In this document: in pieces, positions 1 to 5,470 of the stretch | How positions within the stretch are numbered: the first letter of the stretch is position 1 | Layout: every line of letters begins with the position of its first letter | Assembly: GCA_002420315.1 (NCBI GenBank) | Contig: DIHU01000042.1 | Location: forward strand, 1-5,470 | DNA: 5,470 nt | Origin: Akkermansiaceae bacterium UBA5688 | Lineage (GTDB): Bacteria > Verrucomicrobiota > Verrucomicrobiia > Verrucomicrobiales > Akkermansiaceae | Direction: 5' to 3' | The notes under the pieces: model-generated | The model's input: the letters and a program-made list of their open reading frames with translations, nothing else | Told to the model about the DNA's origin: nothing | The model's database searches: none | Made by a program: the position numbers and the translations under genes

Positions 1-3000
1 GGGGAATCGGTAAGGGTTCCCTATGCAGATGACGAGCGTTTGAACTTTGCGTATTTCCAGTATGATGGGATTCCAGATTACCAGACGAACGTTGGGACTT
101 TTTCTGCAAACGAAGTTCAATCGATTCCGGTGTATCACGTCTTGACTACATCTGCGAATTTTAATCAGGCGGTGGCTTACAATGGATCGGATCAAATCGG
201 CCGTGATAATTACGACGCCCGGAGTGAATACAATTGGAACTGTACTTTTGTCTATGAGGGTAAGGTCTACGACAATGTAAAATACCGTCTTCGCCAGCGG
301 AATGCTCGTTACAGCGGGAGTGGGAAGCGGAGTCTTAAGTTCCGTTTTAATCGAGGAAATCACCCCGCCTTCCGCGATATGAATGGCGATAAGTATGCCA
401 AACCTTGGAAATTTCTCTCAACCCACAAAATGCTGAGTTCGCGCTCCAATTACTATACTTGGGGATTATTTCAGGCAACGAATCACTTGATGTGGAACTT
501 AACTGGAACACCGGCGCCATACACGCATTGGGGACACTTTAGAATTGTGCAAGATGCGGAGGAATACACCACCCAACATGTTGGCGATTATTACGGGATG
601 TTGCTCGCGATGGAGGAATATGATTCGCGCTTTCTTGATTCTCACGACATGGAAAAGAGGAATCTTTATAAGTTAATCAGTGGGCGAACCAACGGTAAGG
701 ATGTGCAGCGGTATCAAGGTGCTGAATCAGTTGCCGACGCCTCTGATTTTTCTACGATCATCAACCAGCTTACCCCAGCGCGAGACGATAACTGGCTCCG
801 TGAACACGTGAATTGGGATAGTTGGAATCGTTACCATGCCGTGGTCGACATGATTCGGCATTACGATGTGAGACCAAATCGCGGTGAGCATTTAAAAAAC
901 CGAGCTTACTATTTTGAGCCATCTGCGACTAATCCGAAAGGTCGTCTAAATGTTCTTCCTTGGGATTCTGACACCAGTTGGGGGCCAAATTGGAACGATG
1001 GTATGGACTTCCCCAAGCAAGCTATTTTTGGATCCAATCAGACTAATCCTGTGCCACGAGGCGACTTTGGGCTAGAATATTTTAATACGGTGCGGGAGTT
1101 GCGTGATCTTGTTTGGACCGAGGAACAGATCTCACTCATGATCGATCCGCTGGCAGCGAAGATTGATCAATTGGTTCCGGCTGACCGAGCTCGGTGGTTG
1201 GGCTCGCCAAATGGTTCTCAGAATTATCCGCCGATTGAGCCTCGTGTGACTGATATGAAGAAGTTTGCCTTCACTGGTCGTAATCGGGATGGCTCCGGGG
1301 AGATTTGGACGGGTGGGAATAATGCCATGCCGTTTATTTCCCAGGACAGTGGGGCATCGGGAGATTTCGGGCGGGATGCCTATCTTGATGCCCTTGTTGC
1401 TGATGCTAATTTGCCGGCTAAGCCGGCGATCACCTACTCGGGTGATGCGGGGTTCCCACAGGATGGGCTTTCATTTACGAGTAGCAATTTTTCAGATCCA
1501 CAGGGAGCCAATACGTTCCAGTCAATGGAATGGCGTCTTGCTGAGGTCACGAGCCTTGGTGGAGGAGTGCGCGAGATCATGGCCCCAGGCCGTATCTGGA
1601 GTTATCAGGATAACAATATTGATGAAGGCATGGCTTGGCGTGAGGTTGGCTTTGATGACAGCGGTTGGAAGACTGGGGCTGCTCCGCTTGGGTTTGGTCG
1701 CGTGAATGGGATCAACATGGCCACCACCACTACCTCGCGAATCCCGACCGCTTACTTTCGGACCACGGTTAATGTGACCGATCTAAATTTAATCGAGAGC
1801 TTCCTCTTCAAGTTGCTCGTCGATGATGGCGCAGTGGTTTATGTCAATGGTCAGGAAGCATTTCGGGATGGCTTCGATCCGAACACCGTAGTGGGACATA
1901 ATGTATTCGCAGATTCTTCGGGGAACGAATCGGATTTTGATGAATTTGAAGTGAATCCCGACCTCTTCATCGAGGGTGAGAATGTCATTGCTATCGAAGT
2001 TCACAATACCTCTTTGGGAAGTAACGACATGGGATTTGAGATGTCGCTTGATGCTCAGGAAGTTCTTCTTCCTCCTGGTGAAAACCCTTCATTTGAGTGG
2101 GCAACGACCTGGGATTCCGGCGAGCTCACCACATTTAATGCTGAAATCGCTGTGCCATCGGTCGCGCGCGTTGGTCGGACTTACCGTGCTCGGGTTCGCC
2201 ATGAAGATACGACCGGTCGTTGGAGTAATTGGTCTGAACCAGTCGAATTCATGGTCGGCACTCCCTCCATCCAGTCTTTTCTAGATGGCATTGTCATTAG
2301 TAAAATTATGTATCACCCACTGCCGCCGTCTGCTTCTGAATTGGCCGTGATTCCTTCGCTAGAGGAAGGTGATTTTGAATGGATTGAGATCATGAACATT
2401 GGGGTGGGAGAACTTGATCTTAATAGCTTGCGTTTTACCAAGGGGATCGAATTTGACTTTGTAAATGGAAGTAAAAAAACCATTGCGGCAGGGGAGCGCT
2501 TACTGGTGGTTGCAAACATGGAAGCCTTTAATTTACGTCAAGGATTTGCGACTACTCCTGATTTTGTCTTAGGCGAATTTTCGAATCGTCTCTCGAATGG
2601 AGGTGAGCGTGTTAAGCTATCTTTTGGTGCGGGAACTCTCGTGCGCGAAGTGAGATATGATGATCAATTACCTTGGCCGGAGCTGGCAGACGGGAGCGGG
2701 GCGAGTTTGGTCTGGGTTGATGGATTCGGTGAGACGGCTGGTGACTGGCGCCCGAGTGTGGGAGAGAATGGTGCTCCCGCTGTCGATGACGGGCTTCCGT
2801 TCACTGGCGATTTAAATCTCTATGCTTTGCGAAGTCTCCCCGAGGTTTCGGTGGTCGAATTAGGGGGTGAGTTTTTTGCCGAAGTGTCTTTTGATCGCCA
2901 GGTCAATGCCGATCGCGCCCGCATCCTCGTGCAATCTTCAGCTGATCTCGAAGCGTGGAGTGAATCACAGGTCACGAAAGTTTCAGAGGTTTTCGGGGAA

Positions 3001-3087
3001 GGGGAGACCAGCCGTGTGACCTTCCGAACAAATGAGCCTATTACGAGCGAGCGCGTTTTCTACCGCCTTAAATTACAATTGAAATAG
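1..3087 (+). CDS. CotH kinase family / lamin tail domain surface protein (5' partial)
   Basis: The frame is open from base 1 (codon 1 = bases 1-3), so the start lies upstream; the TTG at 40 is an internal codon. 1028 codons are visible, ending in TAG at 3085-3087. Domains by window residue: (1) CotH kinase-like, about 41-345, with the family's basic segment (YRLRQR at 95-100, then KRSLKFRF), the YGMLLAMEEYD strand, a D289...N300 stretch and PWDSD at 320-324, the likely metal/ATP acidic motif; (2) first half of a fibronectin-III-like domain, 471-517, ending MEWRLAEVT; (3) galactose-binding-like jelly roll, about 524-690, with FDDSGW and DDGAVVYVNG (from D608); (4) second Fn3 half, 695-755, WDSGEL to GRWSNWSEPVEF; (5) lamin tail domain, about 760-930, starting near ISKIMYHP; (6) C-terminal beta module, about 934-1028, with VQSSADLEAW and a final FYRLKL. 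B. subtilis CotH phosphorylates spore coat proteins; the target here is unknown. It is probably exported, but the signal peptide is outside the window. No PEP-CTERM tail or membrane segment ends the protein. Confidence 0.9.
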   Translation, partial: GESVRVPYADDERLNFAYFQYDGIPDYQTNVGTFSANEVQSIPVYHVLTTSANFNQAVAYNGSDQIGRDNYDARSEYNWNCTFVYEGKVYDNVKYRLRQRNARYSGSGKRSLKFRFNRGNHPAFRDMNGDKYAKPWKFLSTHKMLSSRSNYYTWGLFQATNHLMWNLTGTPAPYTHWGHFRIVQDAEEYTTQHVGDYYGMLLAMEEYDSRFLDSHDMEKRNLYKLISGRTNGKDVQRYQGAESVADASDFSTIINQLTPARDDNWLREHVNWDSWNRYHAVVDMIRHYDVRPNRGEHLKNRAYYFEPSATNPKGRLNVLPWDSDTSWGPNWNDGMDFPKQAIFGSNQTNPVPRGDFGLEYFNTVRELRDLVWTEEQISLMIDPLAAKIDQLVPADRARWLGSPNGSQNYPPIEPRVTDMKKFAFTGRNRDGSGEIWTGGNNAMPFISQDSGASGDFGRDAYLDALVADANLPAKPAITYSGDAGFPQDGLSFTSSNFSDPQGANTFQSMEWRLAEVTSLGGGVREIMAPGRIWSYQDNNIDEGMAWREVGFDDSGWKTGAAPLGFGRVNGINMATTTTSRIPTAYFRTTVNVTDLNLIESFLFKLLVDDGAVVYVNGQEAFRDGFDPNTVVGHNVFADSSGNESDFDEFEVNPDLFIEGENVIAIEVHNTSLGSNDMGFEMSLDAQEVLLPPGENPSFEWATTWDSGELTTFNAEIAVPSVARVGRTYRARVRHEDTTGRWSNWSEPVEFMVGTPSIQSFLDGIVISKIMYHPLPPSASELAVIPSLEEGDFEWIEIMNIGVGELDLNSLRFTKGIEFDFVNGSKKTIAAGERLLVVANMEAFNLRQGFATTPDFVLGEFSNRLSNGGERVKLSFGAGTLVREVRYDDQLPWPELADGSGASLVWVDGFGETAGDWRPSVGENGAPAVDDGLPFTGDLNLYALRSLPEVSVVELGGEFFAEVSFDRQVNADRARILVQSSADLEAWSESQVTKVSEVFGEGETSRVTFRTNEPITSERVFYRLKLQLK

Positions 3088-3099
3088 GATCTTTTCCAC

Positions 3100-3128
3100 T
3101 TCAAGCGAAACCGAGCAGGTCTTTTAAT
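3100..3128 (+). promoter_or_regulatory. Candidate sigma70-type promoter for hemL
   Basis: TTTAAT (3123-3128) matches the -10 consensus at five of six positions. TTCAAG (3100-3105) lies 17 bases upstream and matches the -35 consensus at three of six. Transcription would start near 3135, giving a leader of roughly 37 bases before the hemL ATG. It overlaps the candidate terminator, so at least one of the two readings may be wrong. The region is AT-rich and such matches arise by chance. Confidence 0.22.
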
Positions 3129-3143
3129 TTCGGGGCTTTTTTT
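3103..3143 (+). terminator. Possible imperfect intrinsic terminator after the CotH-family gene
   Basis: An interrupted stem can be drawn: AAGC (3103-3106) with GCTT (3135-3138), and CCGAG (3111-3115) with TTCGG (3129-3133, one G-U pair). The two are separated by an internal loop of GAAA opposite one G. The 3' arm runs into a tract of seven T at 3137-3143. The position, just downstream of the TAG, suits a terminator. The stem is weak and the loop is 13 bases, so this is tentative. Confidence 0.35.
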
Positions 3144-3171
3144 CGGGCGGGTCTTGCGCCAACTTCTCTCC

Positions 3172-4455
3172 ATGAACGAGACACTTTCTCAGAAGCTCTT
3201 CGCCAAGGCTAGGACTGTGATTCCCGGTGGGGTAAATTCGCCGGTGAGGGCTTTTCGGAATGTGGACGGCGATCCCTTTTTTGTGCGGCGTGCCAAAGGG
3301 GCTCGCATTGAAGATGTTGATGGGAATTCTTTAATCGACTACATCGGTTCATGGGGGCCTAATATTCTCGGGCACGCTTCAAATTCTATCATCGGGGCGA
3401 TCCATCAGGCGGCTAAAGATGGCATCTCTTATGGAATTCCTAACCCCAAGGAAGTTGAAATGGCCCAGCTCATTACAGAGTGGGTGCCATCGGTTGAAAA
3501 GGTGCGAATGGTGAACTCAGGGACCGAAGCTACGATGTCGGCGATTCGGCTGGCCCGCGGCTTCACGGGTCGGGATAAGATCGTGAAATTTGAGGGTTGT
3601 TATCATGGGCATGCTGACTCGTTGCTGGTGGCGGCGGGATCGGGGGCGCTGACCTTTGGAGAGCCTGATTCAGCAGGAGTTCCAAAGTCTTTCGCGAATG
3701 AGACTATCACTTTACCCTACAATGATGTTGAGCGCCTTGAAGAGGTTTTTGCGCAGTTTGGGGAGCAGATTGCAGCCATCATTGTTGAATCTTACCCTGC
3801 GAATGCTGGCCTCGTTTTTCCGCGTGAAGGATACTTAACAAAGCTTCGTGAGATCACTAAAGCAAACGGTGCGCTCGTGATCTTCGATGAGGTCATGACG
3901 GGTTTTCGCTTAGCTAAAGGTGGAGTGCAGGAGCTTGAGAACTTTGACCCTGACCTTACCGCTATGGGGAAGGTGATTGGAGGTGGACTACCGGTCGGGG
4001 CATTCGGCGGACGCGCTGACATTATGGATATGCTCGCTCCGGATGGCCCCGTTTATCAGGCCGGAACTTTAAGTGGAAATCCCCTTGCGATGACAGCGGG
4101 CCTGACTCAGCTTCGCGAACTAGAACAAAAAGGTGCTTACAATTATCTCGCGGAAATTGGTGCTCAAATGGCGGATGGGCTCCGCAGGATTTTCACTGAG
4201 AAGGGGATTCCTCACCGCGTGAATCAGGTGGGTTCAATGTTTTGTCTCTACTTCGTGGACGAGGAGATCGTGAATGTCGAAACTGTGCAAAAGCAGGATT
4301 TTGAGATTTTTAAGAAGCTCTTCTGGGGATGTCTCAAAGCTGGGGTCTATTTGGCCCCAAGCCCCTACGAAACAGGTTTCATTTCAGCGGCTCACACGAG
4401 AGGTGACATCGACGATACTCTCGATGTCATCGAGCAAGTGGTCACGAAGTGGTAG
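3172..4455 (+). CDS. hemL: Glutamate-1-semialdehyde 2,1-aminomutase
   Basis: HemL is a cytosolic PLP enzyme that converts glutamate-1-semialdehyde to 5-aminolevulinate, the last step of the C5 route to heme and other tetrapyrroles. The 427-residue product matches the usual family length (E. coli HemL is about 426). It aligns throughout: IPGGVNSPVRAF near the N terminus, phosphate-binding SGT (116-118), YHGH from Y144 (the ring-stacking region), IFDEVMTGFR with D239 (PLP nitrogen contact), the Schiff-base lysine K267 in MGKVIGGG, GPVYQAGTLSGNP, and the C-terminal YLAPSPYETGF with E400. The ATG at 3172 is chosen over the in-frame TTG at 3154 because MNETLSQKLFAKA aligns with the normal family N terminus and the extra six residues do not. 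No Shine-Dalgarno precedes either start; the bases just upstream are pyrimidine-rich. The usual VEPVAGN segment reads VESYPANAG (from E206). No other hem gene is adjacent, so it is probably transcribed alone. Confidence 0.97.
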   Translation: MNETLSQKLFAKARTVIPGGVNSPVRAFRNVDGDPFFVRRAKGARIEDVDGNSLIDYIGSWGPNILGHASNSIIGAIHQAAKDGISYGIPNPKEVEMAQLITEWVPSVEKVRMVNSGTEATMSAIRLARGFTGRDKIVKFEGCYHGHADSLLVAAGSGALTFGEPDSAGVPKSFANETITLPYNDVERLEEVFAQFGEQIAAIIVESYPANAGLVFPREGYLTKLREITKANGALVIFDEVMTGFRLAKGGVQELENFDPDLTAMGKVIGGGLPVGAFGGRADIMDMLAPDGPVYQAGTLSGNPLAMTAGLTQLRELEQKGAYNYLAEIGAQMADGLRRIFTEKGIPHRVNQVGSMFCLYFVDEEIVNVETVQKQDFEIFKKLFWGCLKAGVYLAPSPYETGFISAAHTRGDIDDTLDVIEQVVTKW

Positions 4456-4477
4456 GATTTTGGTGTTCGTTAAAGCG

Positions 4478-4530
4478 GATCTCTCGCTTGAGTGACATTG
4501 CGCTGGAGATCGTCTGCGAGACTCGCTTTT
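4478..4530 (+). terminator. Possible hemL transcription end: nested inverted repeats plus TTTT
   Basis: Three overlapping dyads lie just after the hemL stop: GATCTC (4478-4483) with GAGATC (4506-4511), TCTCGC (4482-4487) with GCGAGA (4516-4521), and the near-palindrome GCGAG-A-CTCGC (4516-4526) followed directly by TTTT (4527-4530). The last has the order of an intrinsic terminator, but the usable stem is only four base pairs with a three-base loop. The alternatives compete for the same bases. It is offered as the best terminator candidate in the gap, not a firm one. Confidence 0.28.
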
Positions 4531-4554
4531 ATCTAGTAGAATCGGCAATGACAT

Positions 4555-4571
4555 CGAACTTCTCTAGTTCG
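4555..4571. repeat. Short perfect inverted repeat (6-bp stem, 5-base loop)
   Basis: CGAACT (4555-4560) pairs exactly with AGTTCG (4566-4571) around the loop TCTCT. A second pairing, AGAATC (4538-4543) with GATTCT (4575-4580), could enclose it with unpaired bases between. Either an RNA hairpin or a DNA operator would fit. No T tract follows, so it is not a standard terminator. Chance occurrence is quite possible. Confidence 0.3.
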
Positions 4572-4693
4572 CGAGATTCTGTGGAGGCAGTTTTGTAAGT
4601 TGCTATTGTTGTCGTTGCGAGTTAATTCGACGAATAATCACCTCACGTTGAATAGGACTTCCATTGGGTTAATCGAAAGACTTGTGGTTTGCT

Positions 4694-4713
4694 TTTCGTT
4701 TTGTAAGACGAAA
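4694..4713. repeat. Inverted repeat: 8-bp stem with TGTA loop upstream of the cytochrome gene
   Basis: TTTCGTTT (4694-4701) pairs with AGACGAAA (4706-4713) around the four-base loop TGTA, with one T-G wobble. It lies about 70 bases before the ATG of the PSCyt1 gene and upstream of that gene's candidate promoter. It could be a regulator binding site or a small hairpin. It is not followed by a T tract on the + strand. Confidence 0.35.
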
Positions 4714-4728
4714 CTTACTCCTGCCTCT

Positions 4729-4756
4729 TTGTGCTATGGTTGAGGGGTGATAAATA
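4729..4756 (+). promoter_or_regulatory. Candidate promoter of the PSCyt1-DUF1549 gene
   Basis: TTGTGC (4729-4734) resembles a -35 element. After 16 bases comes TAAATA (4751-4756), preceded by TG one base upstream (4748-4749), as in an extended -10. The start of transcription would be near 4763, leaving a leader of about 20 bases. The -10 hexamer matches the consensus at only three of six positions, so the call rests mainly on position. Confidence 0.22.
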
Positions 4757-4782
4757 ATGACACAATCACCTAGATCTCAGTT

Positions 4783-5470
4783 ATGAAAAAACTTCTCATT
4801 TTGGCGGTCATTCCGGGTTCTTTGTTCGCTGGAACGATCGATTTTAATCGTGACGTGCGCCCGATCCTCTCGGATACCTGCTTCAAATGCCACGGGCCGG
4901 GCGAAACGAAAGGTGATTTGCGCCTCGACGATCGAGAGGATGCGCTGGATGCCGGAGTTCTTTCGCCGGGGGATGTTGCAAAGAGCGAGATCGTAAAGCG
5001 TCTCAAGGCGACCGATCCCGATGATCTAATGCCTCCACCCGAGTCCAACAAAACGCTGACTTCCAAGCAGATTCAGATTCTCGAAACCTGGATTGCGGAA
5101 GGCGCGGAATATGACGATCACTGGTCTTTGGTTTCGCCGAAGAGCGATGAGGCAGTGAAATCGCTTGACCATTTTATCGATAAAAGAATTGAAGAAGCTG
5201 GTCTCAAGCCACAACCAGAAGCCGATCGACGAACTCAAATTCGCCGCGTCACCCTTGACCTTACTGGGTTGCCTCCAACTCCCGAAGAAGTGGAACAATT
5301 TATCGCTGATAGGTCGCCGGAAGCTTACCCAAAATTGGTCGACCGTCTTCTCGCTTCCAAAGCTTACGGTGAGCGGATGGCCTTGGCATGGATGGATGCT
5401 GCACGCTATGGCGACTCTAGTGTAATGCATGCCGATGGGCCGCGCTTTATGTGGCCTTGGCGCGATTGGA
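4783..5470 (+). CDS. Secreted PSCyt1 (planctomycete cytochrome c) - DUF1549 protein, 3' partial
   Basis: The frame starts at ATG 4783 and is still open at the window edge, giving 229 residues. Residues 1-16 look like a signal peptide: MKK, a hydrophobic stretch LLILAVIPGSLF, then A16 as a likely cleavage point. PSCyt1 covers about 19-108: DFNRDVRPILSDTC leads into a single heme c site CFKCH (C33, C36, H37), and M83 in DLMPPPE is the likely second axial ligand. A HWSLVSP linker (113-119) follows. From about 128 the sequence is DUF1549 (PSD1), with RRVTLDLTGLPPTPEEV, LVDRLLASKAYGER and an ARYGDS segment. Relatives are usually several hundred residues longer and end in DUF1553, so that part is expected beyond 5470. 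The family is abundant in Planctomycetota and Verrucomicrobiota, probably periplasmic; its reaction is unknown, though a redox role is inferred from the heme site. No clear Shine-Dalgarno precedes the ATG; the start is chosen because it gives the signal peptide directly. Confidence 0.93.
   Translation, partial: MKKLLILAVIPGSLFAGTIDFNRDVRPILSDTCFKCHGPGETKGDLRLDDREDALDAGVLSPGDVAKSEIVKRLKATDPDDLMPPPESNKTLTSKQIQILETWIAEGAEYDDHWSLVSPKSDEAVKSLDHFIDKRIEEAGLKPQPEADRRTQIRRVTLDLTGLPPTPEEVEQFIADRSPEAYPKLVDRLLASKAYGERMALAWMDAARYGDSSVMHADGPRFMWPWRDW

Larger units (their letters stand above)
4456..4782. other. 327-base intergenic region without a credible gene
   Basis: No reading frame here has family-like protein sequence or a ribosome binding site, and no tRNA-like cloverleaf was seen. 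It holds several short inverted repeats, listed separately, a cluster of five GCGAG/CTCGC words between 4483 and 4621, and a weak promoter-like pair near 4729-4756. It probably contains the 3' end of the hemL transcript and the promoter and leader of the following cytochrome gene. A small RNA cannot be excluded from one sequence. Confidence 0.6.

Noticed and set aside
40..42. TTG at 40 as the start of the CotH-family gene
   Set aside because: The same frame is open back to base 1, the codons before it read as ordinary protein, and no signal peptide or ribosome binding site is at this point.
1265..1705. 146-codon frame on + inside the CotH-family gene
   Set aside because: It is out of frame with recognisable kinase, Fn3 and jelly-roll sequence, and its own product has no family-like pattern.
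1789..2004. 71-codon frame on the - strand
   Set aside because: It is antisense to the conserved DDGAVVYVNG jelly-roll region; its product is unrecognisable.
3154..3171. In-frame TTG extension of hemL by six codons
   Set aside because: No ribosome binding site precedes it, and the extra residues fall before the normal HemL N terminus; the ATG at 3172 fits better.
4274..4495. 73-codon + frame running past the end of hemL
   Set aside because: Most of it overlaps the conserved C terminus of HemL in another frame, and the tail has no recognisable sequence.
4548..4598. 16-residue frame in the intergenic region
   Set aside because: It is very short, has no ribosome binding site, and its start lies next to the 4555-4571 hairpin.
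4770..5066. 98-codon frame on the - strand
   Set aside because: It is antisense to the signal peptide and heme-binding part of the PSCyt1 gene, which is clearly the coding strand.
5165..5425. 86-codon + frame in another phase of the DUF1549 region
   Set aside because: It is a shadow of the DUF1549 coding sequence.
5026..5430. 134-codon frame on the - strand
   Set aside because: It is antisense to DUF1549, whose motifs are unmistakable on the + strand; long antisense frames are common opposite such codon use.
3172..5470. hemL and the PSCyt1 gene as a heme-supply operon
   Set aside because: A 327-base gap with terminator-like and promoter-like elements separates them, and HemL serves all tetrapyrrole synthesis, so adjacency alone is not evidence.

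Overview
The window looks like a piece of a Verrucomicrobiota chromosome, with Planctomycetota as the less likely alternative. Three things point there: a very long CotH-kinase/lamin-tail surface protein with a short C-terminal beta module, a planctomycete-type cytochrome gene (PSCyt1 plus DUF1549), and weak or absent Shine-Dalgarno sequences at both visible starts. This taxonomic call is inferred from protein architecture only; no rRNA or other marker lies in the window.

Layout: all three genes are on the + strand. Positions 1-3087 hold the 3' part of a giant secreted CotH-family protein whose start and signal peptide are upstream of the window. Next is an 84-base gap with a T-rich, possibly terminating hairpin and an overlapping candidate promoter. 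Positions 3172-4455 hold a complete hemL (glutamate-1-semialdehyde 2,1-aminomutase, C5 tetrapyrrole pathway). A 327-base gap without a credible gene follows; it contains small inverted repeats and a local cluster of GCGAG/CTCGC words. From 4783 to the window edge runs the first 229 codons of a secreted PSCyt1-DUF1549 cytochrome protein.

The genes do not form an obvious pathway. hemL is a housekeeping gene lying between two exported-protein genes, and the gaps suggest separate transcription units. The only functional link is that HemL feeds heme synthesis and the downstream protein has one heme c site; that is a general dependence, not evidence of an operon. I did not find a clearly new system. 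The most distinctive item is the first protein, in which a jelly-roll domain appears to be inserted inside a fibronectin-III-like domain.
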